DNA of 64,000 nucleotides, from contig NZ_JABBGE010000002.1 of NCBI RefSeq assembly GCF_012927245.1, positions 62,001-126,000 on the forward strand, given 5' to 3'. Numbering within the stretch: position 1 is the first letter of the stretch; the number at the start of each line of letters is the position of its first letter. This document shows positions 25,080-32,904 of the stretch, piece by piece. The stretch is from Streptomyces sp. R302. GTDB lineage: Bacteria; Actinomycetota; Actinomycetes; Streptomycetales; Streptomycetaceae. Both the position numbers and the translations under genes were made by a program. Below the pieces are notes generated by a model that saw only the letters and a list, made by a program, of their open reading frames with translations, did not search any database and was not told where the DNA came from.

Positions 25080-26429
25080 TCAGAAGCCGCCACCGCCGAA
25101 GTCGCCACCGCCCCCGAAGTCGCCGAAGCCTCCGCCGCCGCCTCCGTAGTCCCCGCCGCCGAAGTCGCTGCCGCCGAAGTCCCCGGAGGAGATGTCGCCG
25201 CCGAAGTCGCCGCCGCCGTACTCCGCCGCGTACGCGGGGGTGGAGAGGGCGGAGCCGAGCAGGGTGCCCATGAGGAGGCCGGGGAGGAGGCCGCCGCCGA
25301 AGTAGCCGCCCGCCCAGGGGCCGTAGGCCGGGCCTGCCTCCCAGTAGGGGCGGCGGCCGGCGTCGGTCTCGACGGTGCGGGCGAGGGGGTCCCGGCCGTC
25401 GTCCAGGCGGGCCGCGTCGGCGGCGCAGACCGGGACCTCGCGGGAGGTCCCGCCGGCCGGGGTCCAGGTGCGGTCCTCGGTGGACGGGCCGTGGCGCGGG
25501 TCGAAGAAGCACGGGGGCCGGCGCTCGGGCAGCGGGCGCTTGGCCCGGCGGGCGTCGAGCACGGCCAGGGAGTAGCGCCCGTCCTCCAGGACCTCGGTGA
25601 CGCCGCGGACCTCGTGCGGGTGCTCCACCGCGCCCATCCGCGTCTTCGCCCGGTCGTAGGAGTCCAGGGCCTGTTCGTAGTCGGCGCGCATCGCCTCGTC
25701 GGCGCCCGCCTCGGCGGGGTGGAAGTCGAGCCGTTCCAGCTCCTCGCCGAAGGCGGTGATGTCCTCGTCGACGACGACCCGGAGCCGGTCCAGGGCGGCC
25801 CGCTCCTCGGCCTCCTTGCGCTTGCGCCGGCCGCGGACCACGGCATAGGCGGCGGTGCCGCCGGCGGCGGCGACCGCGCCCAGGGTGACGAGGCCGGCGA
25901 CCGGGACGCCGGAGTCCTCCGCGGCGCCGCCGGGCCAGGCGGCGGGCGCCGAGCCGCGCATCGCGGGCAGGGCCTGGTCGGCGAAGGCGTTCAGTTCGGC
26001 GGCGGCGTCGGCGCCGGGCCGGTCGGCGACGGTGACCATGTTGTTCACGGCGGCGGCCGACAGGACGCGGGTGTCGGCCTTGGCGGCGAAGTCGTCACCG
26101 AGCCGGACGGCGTACACGCCGGCGAGGCCGGTCTGCTCGCGGAGGTTCTCGATGAGCCCGTTCGGCGGGTACTCCGCGCTCTCCGGGAGAACGGCGACGA
26201 AGAGCGGTTTGTCCGCGTCCTCGATCTTCTCCGCGAGGGCGGCCGCGTCGGCCGTCGAGAGCTGTCCCGCCGCGCCCGGGTCGACGTAGACCGGGCCCTG
26301 TCTGAGGGCGGCGGCCGCGTCCGGGACGCCCGCGGCCCTGACACCCGCCGACGCGGGGGCCAGGGCCAGGAGCAGCAGGAGGATCAGCCCGGCGAGGGCC
26401 GACCCCACGGAAATCGCCCTGGTCCTCAT
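25080..26429 (-). CDS. TPM/YgcG-like membrane protein with glycine-rich tail
   Basis: 449 residues. Signal peptide MRTRAISVGSALAGLILLLL; extracytoplasmic domain to about residue 170 (GPVYVDPGAAGQLSTADAAA, YAVRLGDDFAAKADTRVLSA) resembling TPM-domain proteins; transmembrane segment about 175-197 (VPVAGLVTLGAVAAAGGTAAYAVV) followed by RGRRKRKEAEE; a cytoplasmic helical region; and a C-terminus of repeated GGGDFGG/GGDFGG units ending GGGGF. Gly/Phe tails of this kind are typical of the YgcG/TPM group, whose function is poorly known. Convergent with the clamp gene and upstream of nothing on its strand. Confidence 0.75.
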   Translation of the reverse strand: MRTRAISVGSALAGLILLLLLALAPASAGVRAAGVPDAAAALRQGPVYVDPGAAGQLSTADAAALAEKIEDADKPLFVAVLPESAEYPPNGLIENLREQTGLAGVYAVRLGDDFAAKADTRVLSAAAVNNMVTVADRPGADAAAELNAFADQALPAMRGSAPAAWPGGAAEDSGVPVAGLVTLGAVAAAGGTAAYAVVRGRRKRKEAEERAALDRLRVVVDEDITAFGEELERLDFHPAEAGADEAMRADYEQALDSYDRAKTRMGAVEHPHEVRGVTEVLEDGRYSLAVLDARRAKRPLPERRPPCFFDPRHGPSTEDRTWTPAGGTSREVPVCAADAARLDDGRDPLARTVETDAGRRPYWEAGPAYGPWAGGYFGGGLLPGLLMGTLLGSALSTPAYAAEYGGGDFGGDISSGDFGGSDFGGGDYGGGGGGFGDFGGGGDFGGGGF

Positions 26430-26493
26430 GGTTCGAAATTACCCGAATGGGTGCGAACTAGACATGCCGATCGAACATTGGGGCGGAAATCGG

Positions 26494-28110
26494 CTACTCG
26501 GCGGGGTCGACCCCGGCGCGGAGGAGCCCGTAGGTGAAGGCGTCCTCGATGGCCTGCCAGGAGGCGGCGATGACGTTCTCGCCGACGCCGACCGTGGACC
26601 ACTCGGCGTTGCCGTCGCTGGTGGTGACGAGGACGCGGGTGGTGGACTCGGTGCCGTGCCGGCCTTCGAGGATGCGGACCTTGTAGTCGACCAGCTCGAA
26701 CTTGGCGAGCTGCGGGTAGATCCGCTCCAGGGCGACCCGCAGGGCGCGGTCGAGGGCGTTGACCGGGCCGTTGCCCTCGGCGGTGGCGAGCATCCGCTCG
26801 CCCTTGGCCCAGAGCTTGACGGTGGCCTCGTTGGCGTGGGTGCCGTCGGGGCGGTTCTCGGTGATCGCCCGCCAGGACTCGGTGCGGAAGTAGCGGCGGG
26901 CCCGGCCCTCGGCCTCGGAGCGCAGCAGCAGCTCGAAGGAGGCGTCGGCGGCCTCGTACGTGTAGCCCTGGAGCTCGCGCTCCTTGACCCGCTCGACGAC
27001 CCGGGCGACCAGGGCGCGGTCGCCGCCGAGGTCGACGCCGAGCTCCTTGCCCTTGAGCTCGATGGAGGCGCGGCCCGCCATGTCGGAGACGAGCATCCGC
27101 ATGGTGTTGCCGACCCGCTCGGGGTCGATGTGCTGGTAGAGGTCGGGGTCGACCTTGATGGCGGAGGCGTGCAGCCCGGCCTTGTGGGCGAAGGCGGAGA
27201 CGCCGACGTACGGCTGGTGGGTGGAGGGCGTGAGGTTGACGACCTCGGCGATGGCGTGCGAGATGCGGGTCATCTCGGCGAGGGCGCCCGCGGGCAGCAC
27301 CCGCTTGTCGTACTTGAGCTCCAGGGCCGCGACGACGGGGAAGAGGTTGGCGTTGCCGACCCGCTCGCCGTAGCCGTTGGCGGTGCACTGGACGTGGGTG
27401 GCGCCCGCGTCGACGGCGGCGAGGGTGTTGGCGACGGCGCAGCCGGTGTCGTCCTGGGCGTGGATGCCGAGGCGGGCGCCGGTGTCGGCGAGGACGGTGG
27501 AGACCACGGCCTGGACCTGGGCGGGGAGCATGCCGCCGTTGGTGTCGCAGAGGATGACGACGTCGGCCCCGGCCTCGTGCGCGGCGGCGACCACGGCCTT
27601 GGCGTAGTCCGGGTTGGCCTTGTAGCCGTCGAAGAAGTGCTCGCAGTCGACGAAGACGCGGCGGCCCTGGGCGACCAGGTGGGAGACGGTGTCGCGGACC
27701 ATCTCCAGGTTCTCGTCGAGGGTGGTGCGCAGGGCCAGCTCGACGTGCCGGTCGTGGGACTTGGCGACCAGGGTGATCACCGGGGCGCCGGAGTCCAGGA
27801 GCGCCTTGACCTGCGGGTCCTCGGCGGCGCTGCCGCCGGCCCGGCGGGTGGCGCCGAAGGCGACGAGCTGCGCGTGCCGGAAGTCGATCTCCTGGCGGGC
27901 GCGGGCGAAGAACTCGGTGTCGCGCGGGTTGGCGCCGGGCCAGCCGCCCTCGATGAAGCCCACGCCGAACTCGTCGAGGTGCCGGGCGATGGTCAGCTTG
28001 TCCGCGACGGTGAGGTTGATGCCCTCGCGCTGCGCCCCGTCGCGCAGCGTGGTGTCGAAGACATGGAAACTGTCGTCGAGGCGCGAGCCCTCGGCGTTCT
28101 CCGTGGTCAT
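26494..28110 (-). CDS. cimA: citramalate synthase
   Basis: 538 residues starting MTTENAEGSRLDDSFHVFDT. The HMGL-like TIM barrel shows FDTTLRDGAQREGINL, IEGGWPGANPRDTEFF, GIHAQDDTGCAVANTLAAVDAG and GYGERVGNANLFP; the C-terminal regulatory LeuA dimer domain (AKFELVDYKVRILEGRHGTE) follows. The SFH/long GGWPGANP insertion is typical of CimA-type proteins rather than 2-isopropylmalate synthase. It condenses pyruvate and acetyl-CoA to (R)-citramalate, giving 2-oxobutyrate for isoleucine independently of threonine via LeuCD and LeuB, both in this window. The upstream leader carries a likely Ile-codon attenuator. Confidence 0.9.
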   Translation of the reverse strand: MTTENAEGSRLDDSFHVFDTTLRDGAQREGINLTVADKLTIARHLDEFGVGFIEGGWPGANPRDTEFFARARQEIDFRHAQLVAFGATRRAGGSAAEDPQVKALLDSGAPVITLVAKSHDRHVELALRTTLDENLEMVRDTVSHLVAQGRRVFVDCEHFFDGYKANPDYAKAVVAAAHEAGADVVILCDTNGGMLPAQVQAVVSTVLADTGARLGIHAQDDTGCAVANTLAAVDAGATHVQCTANGYGERVGNANLFPVVAALELKYDKRVLPAGALAEMTRISHAIAEVVNLTPSTHQPYVGVSAFAHKAGLHASAIKVDPDLYQHIDPERVGNTMRMLVSDMAGRASIELKGKELGVDLGGDRALVARVVERVKERELQGYTYEAADASFELLLRSEAEGRARRYFRTESWRAITENRPDGTHANEATVKLWAKGERMLATAEGNGPVNALDRALRVALERIYPQLAKFELVDYKVRILEGRHGTESTTRVLVTTSDGNAEWSTVGVGENVIAASWQAIEDAFTYGLLRAGVDPAE

Positions 28111-28212
28111 GGCTCTGATGGCTCCTGTCGGATGTGGCTCCGGAAGGTATGGATCCACTTGCCCCCATTCTCACGCGCTGTCCGTCTCCGGCGCGGGTGG
28201 GGCCGGAAAACG

Positions 28213-28238
28213 AAAAAACCCCTCGCGGGTGCGAGAGG
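28213..28238 (-). promoter_or_regulatory. cimA attenuator terminator hairpin
   Basis: On the minus strand CCTCTCGC-ACCC-GCGAGGGG forms an 8-bp stem (one internal mismatch) followed by TTTTTT. It lies 103 bases upstream of the cimA start and 57 bases after the stop of a candidate Ile-rich leader peptide. A terminator with a T-run inside a leader implies attenuation of cimA. Confidence 0.72.
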
Positions 28239-28294
28239 TCTGCGCGCGGGTCTGGGGCACGGTGTCCACTGCCGCGGGGGGTTCGTTCCGCGAT

Positions 28295-28336
28295 TCAGCG
28301 GTCACTGCGGACCGGCGCGCTGCTGCCGATAATCAT
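28295..28336 (-). CDS. candidate cimA leader peptide MIIGSSAPVRSDR
   Basis: 13-codon ORF with adjacent isoleucine codons (ATT ATC) directly after the ATG, ending 57 bases before the cimA terminator hairpin. The architecture mirrors the ilvB leader at 58711-58752. Ile starvation would stall ribosomes and favour read-through. No Shine-Dalgarno is visible, so it would be leaderless or weakly translated; the peptide itself would have no function. Confidence 0.55.
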   Translation of the reverse strand: MIIGSSAPVRSDR

Positions 28337-28394
28337 CGTGGAAGCAAGCACGCCGGAAGTCTGCCACAGGGGGGCGTCTAGCCGGACGCCGGTC

Positions 28395-29714
28395 TCACGA
28401 TACGGGCAGCCGGTCCCGCCGCTGCCCCGGCACGGACGTGCCGACCCGGCCGAGGTCGATGTCGCGGGTCTCCCGCATGGTGAGGTACACGATCAGCGAG
28501 ACGGCCGCGCAGCCGGCGACGTACCAGTAGTAGCCGGACTCGATGCCGGAGTCCTTGAACCAGAGGGCCACGTACTCGGCGGTGCCGCCGAAGAGGGCGT
28601 TGGCGATGGCGTACGGCAGGGCGACGCCGAGGGCGCGGATGCCGGTCGGGAAGAGCTCGGCCTTCACGCAGGCGTTGATCGAGGTGTAGCCGGTGATGAC
28701 GAGCAGGGCGAGCAGCGAGAGGCCGAGGGCCGGCCAGAAGGAGCCCGCGTGCTTGAGCATCGTCATGATCGGCACGGTGAGGAGCGTCGAGCCGACCGCG
28801 AAGGTGATGAGCAGCGGGCGGCGGCCGATCCGGTCGGAGAGGCGGCCGGCGAGCGGCTGGAGGCAGGCGAAGACGATCAGGGCGCAGAAGGAGACCAGGG
28901 TGGCGGTCTGCTTGGAGAGGCCGGCGGAGTTGGAGAGGTACTTGGTGAGGTAGGTGGTGTACGTGTAGTACGCCACCGTGCCGCCCATGGTGAGCGCGAT
29001 GACGAGGAAGGCCTCGCGCCGGTGCGCCCACAGGGCCTTGAGGGTGCCCTTCCGGCCGTGCCCGACGCCGTCGTCGGCGGTCTCCTCGTACACCTCGGTC
29101 TCCAGCATGTTCCGCCGCAGGTAGAAGACGACGGCGGCGCCGAGGGCGCCCACGATGAAGGGGATGCGCCAGCCCCAGCTGTGCAGGGCATCGGTGGACA
29201 TGGTCCGCTGGAGGACGATCTGGAGGCCGAGGCCGAGGATCTGGCCGGCGGTCATGGAGACGTACTGGAAGCTGGAGGCGAAGCCCCGGTGCTCGGGGGC
29301 GGAGGCCTCGGTGAGGTAGGTGGCGCTGGCCGCGTACTCGCCGCCGACGGAGAGTCCCTGGAGGAGGCGGGCGACGAGGAGGACGGCGGCGCCGCCGTAG
29401 CCGGCGACCGCGTAGGTGGGGGCGACGGCGATGAGCAGCGCCGAGGCGGACATGAGGGTGACGGTGAGGGTGAGCGCCGCCTTGCGGCCCTTGCGGTCGC
29501 CGACCCGGCCGAGGAGCCAGCCGCCGACGGGCCGCATGAAGAAGCCGACGGCGAAGATGCCGGCGGTGTTCATGAGTTTGGCCGTGTCGTTCCCCTCGGG
29601 GAAGAAGGCCCCCGCGAAGTAGGTCGCGAAGCTCGCGTACACGAACCAGTCGAACCACTCGACCATGTTCCCCGCCGAGCCGACCCAGATCTTCTTCCAG
29701 TGATCTCTTCCCAT
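28395..29714 (-). CDS. MFS transporter, metabolite:H+ symporter (KgtP/ProP-like) family
   Basis: 439 residues starting MGRDHWKKIWVGSAGNMVEW. Twelve predicted membrane helices; MHS-family hallmarks are GNMVEWFDWFVYASFATYFAG in TM1, GWLLGRVGDRKGRKAAL (loop 2-3) and LLQGLSVGGEYAASATYL in TM4. Family substrates include 2-oxoglutarate, proline/betaine, citrate and shikimate; which applies here is not visible. It is 75 bases downstream of the TetR gene on the same strand, likely one operon under that repressor. Confidence 0.88.
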   Translation of the reverse strand: MGRDHWKKIWVGSAGNMVEWFDWFVYASFATYFAGAFFPEGNDTAKLMNTAGIFAVGFFMRPVGGWLLGRVGDRKGRKAALTLTVTLMSASALLIAVAPTYAVAGYGGAAVLLVARLLQGLSVGGEYAASATYLTEASAPEHRGFASSFQYVSMTAGQILGLGLQIVLQRTMSTDALHSWGWRIPFIVGALGAAVVFYLRRNMLETEVYEETADDGVGHGRKGTLKALWAHRREAFLVIALTMGGTVAYYTYTTYLTKYLSNSAGLSKQTATLVSFCALIVFACLQPLAGRLSDRIGRRPLLITFAVGSTLLTVPIMTMLKHAGSFWPALGLSLLALLVITGYTSINACVKAELFPTGIRALGVALPYAIANALFGGTAEYVALWFKDSGIESGYYWYVAGCAAVSLIVYLTMRETRDIDLGRVGTSVPGQRRDRLPVS

Positions 29715-29789
29715 GGCCCGGAACCGTGCCGGACCCCGCCCGCGGCGGGCAAGGGTGCAGGGGGCAACGATCGGGAGTACTTGCGTGCG

Positions 29790-30419
29790 TTACGTTCGCG
29801 GAATCAGGGTTTCGTCGACGAACTCCCTGACCTGGGCGAGGACTTCGGCCCGCCCGGTACCCGGAAGACCGACCGCCACGTGCACGCTGTAGCCGTCGAG
29901 GAGGGCACGCATCCGGCCCGCGAAGCGGTCCGGGTCCACGGCCCGGAACTCGCCGCGCGAGATGCCCTCGGCGAGGATCGCGACGAGGTCCCGGTGCCAG
30001 GCCCGCTCGATGGCGGCCTGGCGGGCCCGGGCCTCGTCGTCGGCGTTCTGCGAGCGGTTCCAGACCTCCAGCCAGAGCGTCCAGTGCGGGTCGCGCGGCC
30101 CGTCCGGCACGTACACCTCGACGTATCCGTCGAGCCGTTCGCGGGCACTGCCGGGCCGGGAGAGCAGCGCGCCCCGCTCGGCCCCGAGCCGGCCCTCGCT
30201 CCACTCCAGGGTCTGCAGCAGCAGCTCGTCCTTGGTGCGGAAGTAGTAGAGGAGGTGGCCGCTGCTCATCCCCACCTGCCGACCGAGCCCGGCCATGGTC
30301 AGCCCGTCGAGCCCCCGCTCGGCCACGGTGTCCATGGCCGCGGCGAAGACCTCCTCCCGGGGCGGCGCGGCCTGGTTGCGACGGCGGGGGGCGGGGGGCT
30401 TGCTGCTCTGCTGACTCAC
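29790..30419 (-). CDS. TetR-family regulator (BetI-like C-terminus)
   Basis: 209 residues starting MSQQSSKPPAPRRRNQAAPP. TetR helix-turn-helix at about residues 22-66 (TVAERGLDGLTMAGLGRQVG, MSSGHLLYYFRTKDELL), then an all-helical ligand domain with WTLWLEVWNRS as in BetI-type C-termini. Probably represses the downstream MHS transporter. The 244 bases between its start and the HTH gene at 30664 hold divergent promoters but no clear palindrome that I could assign. Confidence 0.88.
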   Translation of the reverse strand: MSQQSSKPPAPRRRNQAAPPREEVFAAAMDTVAERGLDGLTMAGLGRQVGMSSGHLLYYFRTKDELLLQTLEWSEGRLGAERGALLSRPGSARERLDGYVEVYVPDGPRDPHWTLWLEVWNRSQNADDEARARQAAIERAWHRDLVAILAEGISRGEFRAVDPDRFAGRMRALLDGYSVHVAVGLPGTGRAEVLAQVREFVDETLIPRT

Positions 30420-30663
30420 TCGTACGTTCTACACCGCGGCCGCTGCCGGTGATGCAGTGGACAGAGCTGGCTCCGTCCGCCGGAATGGGCTCCGGCACAA
30501 CTTCCGTGATGTCGGGCCGATCTCCGGTCCGACATCGTCGTCGAACCCCTGCAAGGCTGACCGCCCCTCCGTGCCGGAGGGGCGCCTTCGTCATGTCCAA
30601 GCACGAGAAAGGGCCTTGCCCCTACCCTGGCGATGTCGAGCCGGTCAGAGAAGGAGCAAGGCC

Positions 30664-31917
30664 ATGTCGTCTCATGCTACCCCCGACCCCTACGCCAGCC
30701 CGATCGCTTTCGGGCAGCGCATGCAGATCCTCCGGGAGCGGCGGGGCATGACCCGCCAGGTGCTCGCGGGCCTCCTGGGCCGGTCCCCCGATTGGGTCAA
30801 GTCCGTCGAGGCCGGCCGCATGCAGGCACCGGGCCTGGAGATGGTCTACCGCATCGCCGAGGCGCTGCGCGTACGTGAGCTGGCCGACCTCACCGGACAT
30901 GGCGAGCACACCGTGAACCTCTTCACCGGGCCCGGGCACCCCCGTCTCGGGGCCGTACGCGAGGCGATCGAGCAACTGTCGCTCGGCACCGCGGGCAACC
31001 CGCCGCCGACCCCCGCCCACCTCGCGGCGCGCCTGGAGGTGGCATGGACCGCCCGGCACAGGGCACCCGATCACCGCGACCGGATCGGCGCCATACTCCC
31101 GGGCCTGATCCGAGATGCCCAGCTCGCGGTGGAGCACGCCGAGACCCCGAGCGACTGGCGCGCCGCCCAAGCCGTCTTGGCCGAGACGTATTCCCTGGCG
31201 CAGTTCTTCCTCGCGTACCAGCCTGACGCCTCCCTGCTGTGGCGGGTCGCAGAACGGAGCATGGTCGCGGCCCGGCAGTCCGGGGACCCTCACGCTGTCG
31301 GGGTCTCCGCGTGGCTCCTCGCCCAGGCCCACCGGGACACCGGCCCCAGTCACTACGATGCGGCGGACGACATCACCGCCCAGGCGATCGAATACCTGGA
31401 GCCTCTCTTGCCCGACGCCGACGCCACGGTGCTCGCCGTGGCGGGTGCCCTCCAGTTCGAGGCCGGTTACACCGCCGCCAGACGCGGTGCCACGGCCACC
31501 GCCTGGAGTCGCTGGGACACCGCCCGGGAGATGGCGGAACGGCTCCCCGAGGGCTACTACCACCCCATCACCAGCTTCTCCGAGGCGATCATGGGCGCCC
31601 ACGCCGTGACCGTCGCGGTCGAGCTGCACCAAGGGGCGGAGTCCGTGCGGCAGGCGGCCCGCGCCGACGCCACCACCATCCCGTCCAGGCCTCGCCGCGC
31701 GCGCCACCGCATCGAGGAGGCCCGTGGCTACCACCTCGACGGACAGCCGGACGTCGCCCTCGCAACTCTGGCGATGGCACACGAGGCGGCCCCGGAGACG
31801 ATCCGCTACAACGGGTACGCCCGCAGCATCCTCCTGGAGGCATGCGAGTCCAAGGTCACCTCCCGTCGGCGCCGCGCATCCGAACTCGCTGTCGAGATGG
31901 GCCTCTTGGCCGCCTGA
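30664..31917 (+). CDS. XRE-type helix-turn-helix regulator with TPR-like C-terminus, graspetide-cluster associated
   Basis: 417 residues starting MSSHATPDPYASPIAFGQRM with AAGGAG 8 bases upstream. N-terminal XRE HTH at about residues 16-75 (LRERRGMTRQVLAGLLGRSP, DWVKSVEAGR), then about 320 residues of helical repeats of the kind seen in streptomycete XRE/TPR regulators that sense small ligands or peptides. It precedes the graspetide genes by 86 bases on the same strand and ends with helix-rich RRRRASELAVEMGLLAA. Likely the cluster's own regulator. Confidence 0.85.
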   Translation: MSSHATPDPYASPIAFGQRMQILRERRGMTRQVLAGLLGRSPDWVKSVEAGRMQAPGLEMVYRIAEALRVRELADLTGHGEHTVNLFTGPGHPRLGAVREAIEQLSLGTAGNPPPTPAHLAARLEVAWTARHRAPDHRDRIGAILPGLIRDAQLAVEHAETPSDWRAAQAVLAETYSLAQFFLAYQPDASLLWRVAERSMVAARQSGDPHAVGVSAWLLAQAHRDTGPSHYDAADDITAQAIEYLEPLLPDADATVLAVAGALQFEAGYTAARRGATATAWSRWDTAREMAERLPEGYYHPITSFSEAIMGAHAVTVAVELHQGAESVRQAARADATTIPSRPRRARHRIEEARGYHLDGQPDVALATLAMAHEAAPETIRYNGYARSILLEACESKVTSRRRRASELAVEMGLLAA

Positions 31918-31957
31918 CGAGGGGGAGGATTCCTACCCTCACCCCTCTTTCACCGCC

Positions 31958-31996
31958 CCTACCGTCGTGTGTACCGCAGGTCACGCCGACGGTAGG
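31958..31996 (+). promoter_or_regulatory. perfect 10-bp inverted repeat reaching the ribosome-binding site of the DUF6415 gene
   Basis: CCTACCGTCG and CGACGGTAGG, separated by 19 bases. The right arm overlaps the TAGGGAG ribosome-binding site of the gene starting at 32004. It could be a DNA operator for the adjacent XRE regulator, or an mRNA hairpin masking the ribosome-binding site of the first graspetide-operon gene. Confidence 0.6.
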
Positions 31997-32003
31997 GAGC
32001 GAG

Positions 32004-32468
32004 ATGTCTGAGCAGATCCAGCACGTCAGGCCGCACGAGAACACACGGGCCATCCCCATCGGGAGCCTGCTCCTGGAGGACGGCCCGTCGGTAGACCGGC
32101 GCGCTGAACGGCTCGCCGAGGGGACCATCCACCGCGTCCTCGCGATGCGGGACCACCCCGGCGAGGCCGAGCTCGCCCGCATCACGAACGACTTGCTCAC
32201 CTACTGCACCGTCCTCGCCAACGGTCTCGACACCGTTCCCGACGGTGACCTGTGCACGCGCGGTCAGGCCGCCCTCGTCGCGTGGGACCAGCTGCGGACG
32301 GACGGCCCGGCCGACGGGCCCCTGGGCACGTGGTCCTACCCCCGGCACCTCGCGCACTGCGCCCGGGACATGATGACCGCCATCCGCGAGTACCGGCAGA
32401 ACGCTGCGTCCGCAGCGCGGTTCATCGGCCGGACCGTTCTGCCGCCCGTCGCCACGGACACTCCGTGA
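32004..32468 (+). CDS. DUF6415-family protein of natural-product clusters
   Basis: 154 residues starting MSEQIQHVRPHENTRAIPIG, with TAGGGAGCGAG directly upstream. Helical, with features recalled from DUF6415 family natural-product biosynthesis proteins: LLEDGPSVDRRAERLA, LARITNDLLTYCTVLANGLD and LAHCARDMMTAIREYRQ. Biochemical role unknown. Its stop overlaps the start of the 27-residue membrane peptide (GTGA), so the two are translationally coupled. Opens the graspetide biosynthetic set. Confidence 0.72.
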   Translation: MSEQIQHVRPHENTRAIPIGSLLLEDGPSVDRRAERLAEGTIHRVLAMRDHPGEAELARITNDLLTYCTVLANGLDTVPDGDLCTRGQAALVAWDQLRTDGPADGPLGTWSYPRHLAHCARDMMTAIREYRQNAASAARFIGRTVLPPVATDTP

Positions 32469-32548
32469 CGGAGCGCTGGCGGCAGGCCCTGTACTTCCTC
32501 ACCGTCCTCGCGATCCTCGCCGCTCTCGTCTACGGCATCGCCCACTGA
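32465..32548 (+). CDS. 27-residue single-membrane-span peptide, translationally coupled
   Basis: GTG start overlapping the DUF6415 stop by 4 bases. The peptide begins VTERWRQALYFLTVLA and continues as an uninterrupted hydrophobic stretch to GIAH: a basic N-terminus and one helix of about 18 residues. No known family. The coupling (GTGA) and hydrophobicity support real translation; position between the DUF6415 gene and the precursor suggests a role in the graspetide system. Could be an immunity, export or membrane-anchor peptide. Confidence 0.55.
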   Translation: MTERWRQALYFLTVLAILAALVYGIAH

Positions 32549-32622
32549 CTCCCTTCACGGCGGCTGCCGGCTGCCGTCGAACGGGTGCACAACGCCAAGA
32601 ACACCAACAGAGAGAGGGCCCC

Positions 32623-32904
32623 ATGTCCGCATTGATCGCCGAGCGCGCCCCCACCGTTTCCCACGACATCAGCACCGCGCCGACCGGGCCCGTGGCCACC
32701 CGGCCGTTCGGGCTCGACTCGCTCACCGGCCTCGCCTCCGTGTCCGGCCGCCGACCGCTCCTCGGCGTCGACCCCATCACGCAGCTCTCGCTCGTCGACG
32801 GCCGCCCGGCGATCGACACCCCGGGCATGAACGGCACCGCGTGCAACACGGAGAGCGACGGGCGCGACGCCATCGCGGTCGACTACGACCAGAACGACGA
32901 CTGA
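32623..32904 (+). CDS. tgmA: graspetide (ATP-grasp-modified RiPP) precursor peptide
   Basis: 93 residues starting MSALIAERAPTVSHDIST. Leader includes ATRPFGLDSLTGL (residues 25-37), like the conserved leader helix recognised by graspetide ligases. The likely core is the C-terminal ~30 residues from DTPGMNGTACNTESDGRDAI to the acidic end VDYDQNDD. Candidate acceptors Thr66, Thr72, Thr76, Ser78 and donors Glu77, Asp79, Asp82, Asp87, Asp89, Asp92, Asp93 are clustered there. An Asp79-Gly80 pair is a plausible aspartimide site. Stop overlaps the ligase start by one base. RBS is AGAGAGAGG. Confidence 0.85.
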   Translation: MSALIAERAPTVSHDISTAPTGPVATRPFGLDSLTGLASVSGRRPLLGVDPITQLSLVDGRPAIDTPGMNGTACNTESDGRDAIAVDYDQNDD

